Assembly (NCBI GenBank): GCA_910575665.1
Contig: CAJTFB010000007.1
Location: forward strand, 41,802 to 105,801
Direction: 5' to 3'
Origin: Eubacteriaceae bacterium
GTDB lineage: Bacteria; Bacillota; Clostridia; Lachnospirales; Lachnospiraceae
Length of the DNA stretch: 64,000 nt
Positions 44,203-52,941 of the stretch are shown here, one piece after another (within the stretch, counting starts at the first letter, position 1; each line of letters opens with the position of its first letter). Position numbers and translations under genes: made by a program. The notes under the pieces are model-generated. The model did no database searches, was not told where the DNA came from, and was given only the letters and a program-made list of their open reading frames with translations.

Positions 44203-47200
44203 TTAATGCGCAAGCTGTAGCCATTCCAGATCAAATTTACAGCCAGGAAGAAAGATTAAGTTCAGGTGGTAGTCTCCGTATACAGGATCCAGAGAAAAAG
44301 TGAGTGTCTGGGAGCTATCGCTGTAAGGGAACTCAATGATCTGGTTTATGATGCCATCACTTCCGTCGGTTGGCGCAAAGCGCACGTGAATGGTATTTGT
44401 TTCTATGTGAGAACGGCCGCGGATAGTGATGCTGTGGAGCCCTTCCTTGTCAAAATGCATATCGTCAAATTCTACAGTGACATTATTTCCGATATTTCGG
44501 ACAGCATCCCCGTCAATGGTAAACATATCTCCGGTAATATTGCTGCTATCGGAGGCATTCAGTCTTGCATAGGTTTTTTCTACTTTGGTGAAGTAGAAGC
44601 CTTGCAGGGACATTTTCACTTCTGGATATACAACGATGGTAATGGTTTGGATGCCTTTCAGGCGTTTGGACAGCCGGAATACATTTTCCTGGTAGTGATT
44701 GTACCAGCTTTTGGCATGGTAAATTTCACGAAGGAGGCATTCACCGGAAGAAGAGAAGGTACCTGCCTCCGCTGAACCAGTAATCTCATCTCCCGGTGTT
44801 CCCTGCCACACCTCCAGAGGAAGATCGTCACTGAAAGAGAAGATAGGGAGATGGATCTCATCGGCGCCGTAGTCTCCAAAATTAATGTTCTCAAAGGTCA
44901 CGGTGGTGCGTTTATTTCCTGTGATATACACACCGCCCTGAAAACTCAGGATCAATCCGTCGTCGGAGCTGGCATTGTAGTTGATGGCGGACACAATATG
45001 GTATGGACTGACAGTGGCCTCTCCCAGACCCGTAACCTCAAATTCAAGTTCTGAAATTACTTCCACATGATCCCGTCCGTTGCTGCAGGTGCAGCAGAGA
45101 CGGAATTTCCCATCCCCCACAGCCATAATCTCTGCCTGGTTACTCTCTTTGTTGTGGGAAATTTTTACAGAATTGCTGACCACTCCATTTTTTGTGACAG
45201 CTTTGAATTCCAGATCACGATAGGAGGCGTTTTCTGGGTAAATGGCAGCAGTGACAGTGGTGGTTTTATGATCCTTGTCCAAATGATTTCTGCCTGAATT
45301 TTTTAATTCTATTTTGCGTACGGGGATTTCGTCAGTCTGATCTGAGGAAAAAGGTTTGTTCTCCAACAGGCAGGATACTCCCTCGCGATATGTATGCGGC
45401 ATAGCTTTCAGTGTCAGGTGGGAATCGGGCAGGGAAGGGGATGTTACAATGACAAATATATCACCGGGTATTGTTTTTGCTGCAACGATTGCCAGCAGTT
45501 TGCCACTAAACAATCTTTTGCTGGTACCCTTGTAGGGATCGAGATCTGAACTGTCACCATTGTCCAGACCCACGAGTCGGCCGGCACCGCTGACAGATAC
45601 GTGCATCCGGCTTCTTCCGTTGGCTACGAAAATCCCATCTTGATCCAGTGTTTCGATGGTGAGAAAAATAAGATCTTCTCCATCGGCATTCAGAACCGGT
45701 TTATCCGGTGTGAGTCGGATGGAAGCTGGATCGCCAAAGGAACACTGTTCGTCTCTTGCGATGATATTTCCCTCTTCGTCGTAAGCGAGTGCGACGATAC
45801 TTCCTTTCTCATAAGGGAGCTGCCAGTCCCCAGAAAGGACTTTTCCGTGGGTGTGGTCAATTTCTACGACCCCCTGGCTCTCTCCTTGAAAGAGGAGCTC
45901 TACCTTCGGGGCATTGGAATAGATCCGCACATCGATAAGCTGTCCCACGTTAAAATCCCAGTAGGGAAGGATATGAATCATAGGACTGGTTTTGTAGTCG
46001 GTCCATGCAGACTGGTACATATAGAAGGAATCTTTTTTAAAACCGGCTGTGTCTATCTGTCCAAAATAAGAATTTTTGGTAAAATATGGCGTGGGCTCAC
46101 CTAAGTAATCAAAACCGGACCAAAGGTACTGTCCAAAGCAGAATTGTCGGTCTCTGTGGGCGATAATGGTGTGTTCTGAGTTTCTGGCGCCCCAGTTGGT
46201 GGTACAGTTGCCCAGGGCAGAGCACTGCAGGTCATCAAAGGTCAGGAGACGATTTGACAAAGGAAAATGATAGATTCCCCGGCTTTGGACGGTGGCGCTG
46301 GTTTCACTGCCAAATATTTTCCAGTTAGGATACTTTTCATGGTGCTCATCGTAGCATTTGTCCAAATAATTGTAGCCTACGAGATCGATCACTTCTCCCG
46401 TTCGCTGAGCGGATTCCCATTCGATATAGTTGGAGGCAAGGGTGGTGTAGGCATTTTTTCTATAGTCCAGCTTGCGCACTGCCTCATGAAGTTCCTGGGT
46501 AATCTCCAGTCCCCGGTCAAAATGTGTGTCGTAAATCTCATTTCCTAAGCCCCAGATAAAGATGCAGGGATGGTTGCGGTCCTGACGGACCCAGCTCTCC
46601 AGGTCCTTCTGCCACCAGTCCTTAAAATCATTCCCGTAGTCATAGTCAGTTTTTGTGCGCTCCCACATGTCGAAACTCTCTGTGTAGAGAAGAAGCCCCA
46701 GTTCATCACAGAGATCCAGCATATGTTTTGGTGGCATGTTGTGCGCGTTGCGGATGGAATTTACCCCCATTTCTTTCAGGATTAGGAGCTGGCGTTTTAA
46801 TGCCGCTTTATTCATAGCTGCGCCCAGGGATCCCAGAACGTGGTGCTCACAGGTTCCATTAATTTTTACGAATCTTCCATTGAGGAAGAATCCTTTGTCC
46901 GCATCAAATTCGATATGACGAAAGCCAAGATTTTGTGTTAGAAAATCTATTCGTGATCCATCGATAAAAAGCTCAGATGTGATCGTATACAGATAGGGGG
47001 TGAGGGTATCCCAGAGCTGGGGATCAATCACCGTCATCACCTGTTTATTGGTCTGTACTGTGTCGGTAAGCAGGACTTTATTTTCATGGGTCACAATTAC
47101 ATTGCCTTCGGCATCGGTTATGGTATGTCGGAGTACACCGCTTTTTTCACCGGAAAGATGTTCAAAAACCACCTCTGCGTCCATAAATACTTCCCAGGTT

Positions 47201-47688
47201 TTTCCTAATTGTTTGGTAGAAAGGTATGTACCATTATGTATAAAATGTGCGGGTGGACTGGTGATCAGCCACACATCTCTGTAAATTCCGGAACCCGGAT
47301 ACCAGCGGCTGTTGGGCAGATGATATTCATTGCGTACCAGAAGTTCATTGCTGCCTTCAGCCAGCAGATCCGTGATATCTACAATAAATTCGGAGTATCC
47401 GTTTTTCCAGGTAAAGATCTGTTTTTCGTTGAGAAATACGGAAGTATCCATATAAACTCCTTCAAACACCAGCCAAATCTTATCCTCGCTGGAATTCGTA
47501 AGTTCTTCTCTTGTAAAGATTTTTTTATAGCAGCTTATCGCCTCTTCATAGAGGTTCTCTGTGTTGTAGATCATCCAGTCGTGAGGAACATCCACCGGCT
47601 TCCAATCAGAGGACTGGTAAATATCATCCATCGATGTATGTAGTGGAAATTTGCAAAAACTCCATTTGTCATTAAAAAGCTTCTTCAT
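44203..47688 (-). CDS. Glycoside hydrolase family 2 (beta-galactosidase type), multidomain
   Basis: A 1161-residue intracellular enzyme that cleaves beta-linked galactose (or related) residues. Order: GH2 sugar-binding domain, Ig-like domain, TIM barrel with acid/base Glu in WGLGNE (about residue 382) and nucleophile Glu in FGSETSA (about 460), a DUF4982-like domain (about 600-660), an invasin/Ig-like domain, then about 400 residues of beta-rich sequence likely to include carbohydrate-binding modules. The frame is open to 47826, but that lies upstream of the promoter at 47753-47781, so ATG 47688 (MKKLFNDKW) is used. Divergent from a GNAT gene. Confidence 0.9.
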   Translation of the reverse strand: MKKLFNDKWSFCKFPLHTSMDDIYQSSDWKPVDVPHDWMIYNTENLYEEAISCYKKIFTREELTNSSEDKIWLVFEGVYMDTSVFLNEKQIFTWKNGYSEFIVDITDLLAEGSNELLVRNEYHLPNSRWYPGSGIYRDVWLITSPPAHFIHNGTYLSTKQLGKTWEVFMDAEVVFEHLSGEKSGVLRHTITDAEGNVIVTHENKVLLTDTVQTNKQVMTVIDPQLWDTLTPYLYTITSELFIDGSRIDFLTQNLGFRHIEFDADKGFFLNGRFVKINGTCEHHVLGSLGAAMNKAALKRQLLILKEMGVNSIRNAHNMPPKHMLDLCDELGLLLYTESFDMWERTKTDYDYGNDFKDWWQKDLESWVRQDRNHPCIFIWGLGNEIYDTHFDRGLEITQELHEAVRKLDYRKNAYTTLASNYIEWESAQRTGEVIDLVGYNYLDKCYDEHHEKYPNWKIFGSETSATVQSRGIYHFPLSNRLLTFDDLQCSALGNCTTNWGARNSEHTIIAHRDRQFCFGQYLWSGFDYLGEPTPYFTKNSYFGQIDTAGFKKDSFYMYQSAWTDYKTSPMIHILPYWDFNVGQLIDVRIYSNAPKVELLFQGESQGVVEIDHTHGKVLSGDWQLPYEKGSIVALAYDEEGNIIARDEQCSFGDPASIRLTPDKPVLNADGEDLIFLTIETLDQDGIFVANGRSRMHVSVSGAGRLVGLDNGDSSDLDPYKGTSKRLFSGKLLAIVAAKTIPGDIFVIVTSPSLPDSHLTLKAMPHTYREGVSCLLENKPFSSDQTDEIPVRKIELKNSGRNHLDKDHKTTTVTAAIYPENASYRDLEFKAVTKNGVVSNSVKISHNKESNQAEIMAVGDGKFRLCCTCSNGRDHVEVISELEFEVTGLGEATVSPYHIVSAINYNASSDDGLILSFQGGVYITGNKRTTVTFENINFGDYGADEIHLPIFSFSDDLPLEVWQGTPGDEITGSAEAGTFSSSGECLLREIYHAKSWYNHYQENVFRLSKRLKGIQTITIVVYPEVKMSLQGFYFTKVEKTYARLNASDSSNITGDMFTIDGDAVRNIGNNVTVEFDDMHFDKEGLHSITIRGRSHIETNTIHVRFAPTDGSDGIINQIIEFPYSDSSQTLTFSLDPVYGDYHLNLIFLPGCKFDLEWLQLAH

Positions 47689-47735
47689 GCTTGTATCCTG
47701 CCTTTCGTGGTTGGCCCATTTTACGGGACTTTCAT

Positions 47736-47765
47736 TTGACACTTTGATCATTATTATATTATACT
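47736..47765 (+). promoter_or_regulatory. Plus-strand promoter of the GNAT gene
   Basis: A perfect TTGACA (47736-47741), 18-base spacer, TATACT (47760-47765). It overlaps the GH2 promoter on the other strand, so the two polymerases should compete. Confidence 0.55.
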
Positions 47766-47781
47766 GATTATGAGGATTCAA
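47753..47781 (-). promoter_or_regulatory. Minus-strand promoter of the GH2 gene
   Basis: On the minus strand TTGAAT (47781-47776), 17-base spacer, TATAAT (47758-47753). The predicted start is about 57 bases before ATG 47688. Confidence 0.6.
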
Positions 47782-47812
47782 GTAAAACAGAGAAAAAGAG
47801 AGAGTAAAGACT

Positions 47813-48274
47813 ATGCAGATCTGCAAGATAGATATGAGACAATTAGATAAAGCTCTGGAACTGGTGTGGAAGGTATTTGAAGAGTGTGATGCAGAGGATT
47901 ATGAACAAATTGGTGTACAGACTTTTCAGCACTTTATCCGGAGGGAAAATATGAAAGAAATGCTCTCCCGCGGTGAGATGGTATTTTTTGGAGCTTTTGA
48001 GGGAAGCCGATTGATCGGCGTGATTGCTATGCGAAGTGGATTTCACATCAGCCTTTTATTTGTGGAACGGCAATACCAGAGAATGGGAGTGGCGACAAGG
48101 CTGGTGAGAAGGGGGGCAGCATATTGTCTGGAGAGGAATCCAGAACTGCGGCAGATCACGGTAAATTCCTCACCGAAGGGCAGGAAAGCGTATGAGGCAA
48201 TGGGCTTTCATAAGTTGGCTCCAGAACAGGTCAAAGACGGCATGCGTTTTACGCCGATGCGGATCGATGTATAG
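47813..48274 (+). CDS. GNAT-family N-acetyltransferase
   Basis: A 153-residue GCN5-related acetyltransferase. The acetyl-CoA loop is RQYQRMGVATRL, preceded by the beta-strand LLFVE and followed by NSSPKGRKAYEAMGFHK. Substrate unknown. Its start is 125 bases from that of the divergent GH2 gene. A weak purine-rich site precedes ATG 47813. Confidence 0.88.
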   Translation: MQICKIDMRQLDKALELVWKVFEECDAEDYEQIGVQTFQHFIRRENMKEMLSRGEMVFFGAFEGSRLIGVIAMRSGFHISLLFVERQYQRMGVATRLVRRGAAYCLERNPELRQITVNSSPKGRKAYEAMGFHKLAPEQVKDGMRFTPMRIDV

Positions 48275-48300
48275 AGGATAACAGGACGAGGAGGTTTTAA

Positions 48301-51051
48301 ATGAATACCGACGACAAAAAAAAGCTGGAAATCCTGGGAAGAACGATTCAATGCGGATGCCGGCTTTGTGTTTATAATATAGATTTTGAGGTGTTAGAGG
48401 TAGATGATGATTACGCCAGAATGCTTCGGATCCCCGTAGAAGAGAAGGACTGTCTTCTGGGAAAAACGATGGAGGACCGTGTATATCCTGAGGACGTGCG
48501 GAGGATAGCCAGTGAAGTATATGGTTTTGAAAAAAAGGGGAAAGAATATGAATGTAAATACCGAATGAAAACCGGGGATGGCGATTATATCTGGGTAAAG
48601 GATACAGGTGAAATCGTGAATATCGATGGAAGAGATTGTATCCGCAGCGTTGTTGTGAATATTGATATGTGGGAGAAAATGATTCTCCAAAGAGATATTA
48701 TCAATAAAAATATGCCAGGGGGCATTGTATTTTTAGTGATAGGGAAGGATAATTTCTATATCCGGGAAGCGAATCAGTACTATTTTGAGCTAATGGGTGT
48801 CAGCAGGGAGGAATATATTGGTACCTCTGGTAAATATACCTTTCCGGAGGATCTTCCGGGACTTCGGGAACACCTGGTCACTCAGGCAGCCCGCCGGGAG
48901 TCCGTTGATTATGAGTTTCGGTCAGTCAGAGAGCAGGATGGTAATGTCTGCTGGTACAGGCTTAATGGAAATTATTATGAAACCAGGGACGATGGAGCAG
49001 AGTATTTGTGTATGCTGGCGGAGATCACGGAGCGAAAGGCGATTTATTTTGAGCTATTGAAAGAAAAAGACAGATATCGGATGGCGATGGAAAATAATAC
49101 CGCTGATCTGATGTTTGAGTATGATATCAAGGATGAAAGGTTTCGGTTGTTTGGAGAGAACAATTTTGCAGAAAATACATTTCTGTGCATTGGCAGTGAT
49201 ACCTATATCCATTACAAAAATTTTTTATTTAGAAATGAGTTGATCTACAAAGGTGACAGGAAAAAGATCATATCATTTATCCGCAATGAACGGCAGAGAT
49301 ATGATAACATAAGGATGCTGACACATAATAGGGACAGTGGTAAAAGATATTACGATAATTATGAAATATATATGAATAAAATATTTGAAAATGGAAAGCT
49401 GGTCCGGGTGGGAGGATATATTAAAAAGATCATGTTTAAGATCATCCCTCTCACGATGAAACAGGATCTGCACCAGATTTTTGATGAACATATATTAAAG
49501 GAATATAGTTTCATATTAAAGATCGATGTGACGACAGGGTCTTTTACTTCGCATTTTATCGATGAATATGACTGGGATGAATACCGGGGAAACCGCAGCT
49601 ATGACTCCTTTTTGTACTGGTGGTGCCGGAATAAGGTGGCGCCAGAAGAACAAAAGGAAATCAGTTTCTTTCTCAGCTTGCAGCAGATGCTCCGTATTCT
49701 TCACTCAGGAGAGCCCAAGGGATACCGTTTTTGCCGGGTGAAAGGTAAAGATGGAGACTATACCCACATGATCTGCTATTTTGCATTTTTTGGCTCCGAT
49801 GTAAATACGATTATTTTTACGGTTAGAGATGTCAATGCAGTCCGTGCAGAAGAACATTATCAAAAGCGGTCGGACCGGAAAATATTAAAGGATGTACTTT
49901 CCGAGGCGAAGGAGGGAATGGAAGCCAGGAGGACATTTCTTAATTATATTGTGAAAGAATTGAATCCCCCAATCGTAACGATAAAGCAGCTGTTGAATGA
50001 GAAGCATACGGAACAAAATCATAAGCATATAAGGCGGTGTATGGAATATGTGAGTGAGATTATAGGAAGCATTGAAGAGTATAACCAGCTTCAGGCGCCT
50101 TATTCCCGTCCAGTAAATTCGGTGAATTTGTATGATATGTGTACGCAGGTATGTGATGAGGTGAGGAAAATTTCTCTTGGACTAGATATTTCCATTCATG
50201 AACATATTACGATCCCAAGAGATCAAAGCTATTTTGTACACGAATTCCGTTTTAAGGAGATTATTATCAATCTGCTAGGCAATGGGATTAAGTATGCTCC
50301 CAAGGGGACTTCAATAAATCTGTATATTCAGGAAAAAAAGCTGGAAAATGAAGGGGTTCGTATATGTATTAAGATGGAGGACGAGGGGCCGGTTATAAAT
50401 GAGCGTTATTATGAGCGTTCTACCGAATTTACAAACGATTCGGATCTCCGGGAAAAAATTATTGCCCTTGGCGGCATGGGATATTCAATTTCTCTTTCTA
50501 GCAAGATCACTGGACTTCTGGGTGGAAGCATTCAGTTTCGGAAAGGGATTGCTCACAACAATGTTGTCCAGATTGATATTCCCGTCTTTTTGTCTGATCT
50601 TTCAGGTGATGTCTTTGGAGAGCTGGCAACGGGGACAAATACAGAAGGCAGAGAGACCGATTTAAGTGGCCAGGGGATTTTACTGGTAGAGCGGGGAAGC
50701 GACCGGAATAAACTGATCGCTCCTCTTCTCAGAGTCAATGGCGCCATGGTATACACGGTGACCAGTGGGGAAGAGGCAGAGAAACTTCTAAATAAATTTG
50801 ATTCGGGTCTGTTGTCAGCCATTCTTGTGGACAGGGAACTGGAAGACATGGATTGTTATGAATTTGCCAGGAGAATCAAATATACATCCAATAAAAACCT
50901 GCGGAAGATTCCTATTATCGAGATGCTGGAAGGAATACAGTCCAATGACGTGAAGATGGGACTTGTAAGCGGAATCAATGCGACCATTAGTAAACCGATT
51001 AACCTTGCCAGGCTGGCGGTGATCATGGAGAGTCTGCAGGGAAAGATGTAG
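48301..51051 (+). CDS. Degenerate hybrid sensor kinase (PAS-PAS-pseudokinase-receiver)
   Basis: A 916-residue soluble protein: two PAS/PAC units (about 15-135 and 140-248), a further PAS-like stretch (about 255-370), another sensor-like region (about 385-520), then a kinase core. Where HisKA has the phospho-histidine, the H-box reads FLNYIVKELNPP, with Lys at 552. The ATPase part keeps an N-box (INLLGNGIKYAP), but the D-box is DEGPV and the glycine box GGMGYSIS. The C-terminal receiver keeps its Asp (ILVDREL) and Lys (ISKPIN), but the acidic pair is altered (LVERGSDRN). It probably senses and signals without autophosphorylation. GNAT lies 26 bases upstream. Confidence 0.8.
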   Translation: MNTDDKKKLEILGRTIQCGCRLCVYNIDFEVLEVDDDYARMLRIPVEEKDCLLGKTMEDRVYPEDVRRIASEVYGFEKKGKEYECKYRMKTGDGDYIWVKDTGEIVNIDGRDCIRSVVVNIDMWEKMILQRDIINKNMPGGIVFLVIGKDNFYIREANQYYFELMGVSREEYIGTSGKYTFPEDLPGLREHLVTQAARRESVDYEFRSVREQDGNVCWYRLNGNYYETRDDGAEYLCMLAEITERKAIYFELLKEKDRYRMAMENNTADLMFEYDIKDERFRLFGENNFAENTFLCIGSDTYIHYKNFLFRNELIYKGDRKKIISFIRNERQRYDNIRMLTHNRDSGKRYYDNYEIYMNKIFENGKLVRVGGYIKKIMFKIIPLTMKQDLHQIFDEHILKEYSFILKIDVTTGSFTSHFIDEYDWDEYRGNRSYDSFLYWWCRNKVAPEEQKEISFFLSLQQMLRILHSGEPKGYRFCRVKGKDGDYTHMICYFAFFGSDVNTIIFTVRDVNAVRAEEHYQKRSDRKILKDVLSEAKEGMEARRTFLNYIVKELNPPIVTIKQLLNEKHTEQNHKHIRRCMEYVSEIIGSIEEYNQLQAPYSRPVNSVNLYDMCTQVCDEVRKISLGLDISIHEHITIPRDQSYFVHEFRFKEIIINLLGNGIKYAPKGTSINLYIQEKKLENEGVRICIKMEDEGPVINERYYERSTEFTNDSDLREKIIALGGMGYSISLSSKITGLLGGSIQFRKGIAHNNVVQIDIPVFLSDLSGDVFGELATGTNTEGRETDLSGQGILLVERGSDRNKLIAPLLRVNGAMVYTVTSGEEAEKLLNKFDSGLLSAILVDRELEDMDCYEFARRIKYTSNKNLRKIPIIEMLEGIQSNDVKMGLVSGINATISKPINLARLAVIMESLQGKM

Positions 51052-51083
51052 AATGGTATGTTATAAGGAAGGGAGAAAATAGA

Positions 51084-51893
51084 TTGAATACAATATTAAC
51101 AGTGGCAGGTTCGGACTGCAGCGGCGGGGCGGGTATACAGGCAGACTTGAAAACCATCAGTGCCTTTGGCTTGTATGGAATGAGTGTTATAACGGCGATT
51201 ACCGCTCAGAATACGATGGGAGTAAGGCGGGTGCAGCCAGTGGAACCTGATTTGGTCGGGGAACAGCTGCGGGCAGTGTTTGAAGATATTGTGCCGGATG
51301 CCATCAAGATTGGGATGGTGGTGTCCAAAGAAAATATTCAGGTGCTGGTTCAAGTCATAAATGAGTACAGCGCAAACGGGAGGCCTTTTCCCTTTATCGT
51401 GCTGGATCCAGTCCTGGTCTCTACCAGCGGCAGAGTGCTTCTGGAGCCTGAGGCAGAAAGTGCATTAAAAGAAGAACTTTTTCCGATGGTGGATCTGATC
51501 ACGCCCAATTTACCTGAGGCGGAACAGCTTATTGGATATCCTATTAAAAAGAATGATGACAGAGAGAGGGCTGCCGAAGCACTGTCGGGCAAATACGGCT
51601 GTTCGGTGCTGATTAAAGGGGGACATGGCAGCGGTGCAGATGATCTTTTGTTTCATGTAGGAAAGGGAGTTCACTCATGGTATGCTGGCGCCCGGATAGA
51701 AAACAGCAATACCCACGGAACCGGGTGTACCCTATCCAGTGCTATCGCTTGCGGTATGGCTCAGGGAAAAATATTAGAGGAGGCGGTTGCTGACGCCAAA
51801 GTTTATATAACAGGTGCCATCGGCGCCGGGCTAGATCTGGGAAAAGGAAATGGTCCGCTGAATCATTTTTATCATTTTGTGAACAATTTATGA
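51084..51893 (+). CDS. thiD: Hydroxymethylpyrimidine/phosphomethylpyrimidine kinase
   Basis: A 269-residue ribokinase-fold enzyme phosphorylating the thiamin pyrimidine precursor, and in many Firmicutes also pyridoxal. Motifs: AGSDCSGGAGIQADLKT at the N-terminus, KGGHGSG, and the anion-hole NTHGTGCTLSSA. TTG 51084 is the start, with AAGGGAG about nine bases before. No TPP riboswitch or other thiamin gene is visible nearby. Confidence 0.9.
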   Translation: MNTILTVAGSDCSGGAGIQADLKTISAFGLYGMSVITAITAQNTMGVRRVQPVEPDLVGEQLRAVFEDIVPDAIKIGMVVSKENIQVLVQVINEYSANGRPFPFIVLDPVLVSTSGRVLLEPEAESALKEELFPMVDLITPNLPEAEQLIGYPIKKNDDRERAAEALSGKYGCSVLIKGGHGSGADDLLFHVGKGVHSWYAGARIENSNTHGTGCTLSSAIACGMAQGKILEEAVADAKVYITGAIGAGLDLGKGNGPLNHFYHFVNNL

Positions 51894-51918
51894 TTCTCTT
51901 TTCTTTTTTTCAACCGAG

Positions 51919-51932
51919 TGCTACAATATAAT
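51919..51932 (+). promoter_or_regulatory. Extended -10 promoter
   Basis: TGCTACAAT (51919-51927) overlaps TATAAT (51927-51932) after a T-rich block. It matches the string before the chaperone gene at 23993. Confidence 0.5.
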
Positions 51933-51958
51933 AAAATGTATATAAGTCGGGAGGAAAT

Positions 51959-52723
51959 ATGGCAATCAATTTAACAAACAAGAAGACAAAGCTGGACGAG
52001 AGGGCTTCCATATATGAAAAACGGAATGAAGACGAATCGGAAAAAAGCAAGTGGAAACGGATGAATCCTTCCCAGAAAATAACGCATTTTAAGACCTATT
52101 ATTTATTGCCGTTTCTGATTGGGGCGGCAATACTGGGACTGGTGGGTTACTTTTTTTATAACGATGTGGTAACCAGGGAAGAAGTGGTGTATCGCTGTGC
52201 GATTCTGAATGAAAGTGCCTTTGATATACCACTGGAAGAATTTGGAGATCACTATATGGAATTTCTTGGGCTAGACACGAAGCGGAATACACCTTCTTTC
52301 CATTTGTTTTTTACCAATTCTGAATTTGCCAATAAAGTAGGGGCAACCGCTGCTACGGATCTTACACAGATTTCATCCATGATCTACGCAGCGACGCTGG
52401 ATTCTATGATTGCGGCCCAGGAGGATCTAACCTCTTACATGGAAAATGATTTTGCTATGGATCTCACGGAACTTCTCAGCGAAACGGAGCTAGAAGTGTT
52501 GAAGGGGCATCTGTTTATCCCAGATACGCCGGAAAATGAGGACAGGCATCCCTATGGCGTCTATCTTGACCAGAGTGATGTATACCAGAAAATATTTGAA
52601 GATGGGGGCGGCATCGTGGAGAGACCTATATTTTCTATACTGTTTAATTCTAAGAAAAAAGAAGAGTCAAAAAAGTTTCTTTATTACGTATTTCCGGAGC
52701 TGCAACAGGTAGCTGGGCAGTAA
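51959..52723 (+). CDS. Single-pass membrane protein of unknown function
   Basis: A 254-residue protein: a charged N-terminal tail of about 48 residues, one membrane segment (about 49-68, LLPFLIGAAILGLVGYFF) and an outer domain of about 185 residues without a recognisable family. GGGAGG precedes the ATG. It is monocistronic, with its own promoter, between thiD and amtB. No cysteines or repeats hint at a function. Confidence 0.65.
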   Translation: MAINLTNKKTKLDERASIYEKRNEDESEKSKWKRMNPSQKITHFKTYYLLPFLIGAAILGLVGYFFYNDVVTREEVVYRCAILNESAFDIPLEEFGDHYMEFLGLDTKRNTPSFHLFFTNSEFANKVGATAATDLTQISSMIYAATLDSMIAAQEDLTSYMENDFAMDLTELLSETELEVLKGHLFIPDTPENEDRHPYGVYLDQSDVYQKIFEDGGGIVERPIFSILFNSKKKEESKKFLYYVFPELQQVAGQ

Positions 52724-52783
52724 TAATAAAAGGGTTAGCCAGTGTCAGAGTATGGTGGTATATGATTTTTTTTGAAAAAATGA

Positions 52784-52812
52784 TTGACATCCGGAAATAG
52801 TGGGCATATAAT
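52784..52812 (+). promoter_or_regulatory. Strong promoter for the ammonium transporter
   Basis: Perfect TTGACA (52784-52789) and perfect TATAAT (52807-52812) at 17 bases. The predicted start near 52819 leaves a leader of about 120 bases that begins with a large hairpin. Confidence 0.85.
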
Positions 52813-52825
52813 AAAGCATGTAAAT

Positions 52826-52866
52826 GACGAAGACGTCAGGTGAAAAATTCACCTGGCGTTTTCGTC
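52826..52866 (+). promoter_or_regulatory. Long leader hairpin upstream of amtB
   Basis: Bases 52826-52844 pair with 52848-52866: 19 base pairs with two wobbles and a three-base loop, only about seven bases from the predicted RNA 5' end. A small GGGC/GCCC hairpin follows (about 52882-52894). The T-run after the big stem is poor (GTTTAT), so attenuation, RNA stabilisation or protein binding are all possible. No riboswitch class recognised. Confidence 0.55.
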
Positions 52867-52941
52867 GTTTATACAACTTTTGGGCTTCATGCCCGAAGGG
52901 TGAAGAGGTTCGTAGATAATCAAATTTTGGAGGTGGCTTTT

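Noticed and set aside
47689..47826. Longer N-terminus for the GH2 enzyme, including a signal-like segment
   Set aside because: The extension runs through and beyond the likely promoter, and similarity begins at MKKLFNDKW.
51052..51083. TPP riboswitch before thiD
   Set aside because: The gap is only 32 bases and has no conserved CUGAGA-type elements.
52826..52894. ANTAR-protein target (tandem hexaloop hairpins) in the amtB leader
   Set aside because: The main hairpin has a three-base loop, and the second has no A1/G4 hexaloop, so the known motif is absent.
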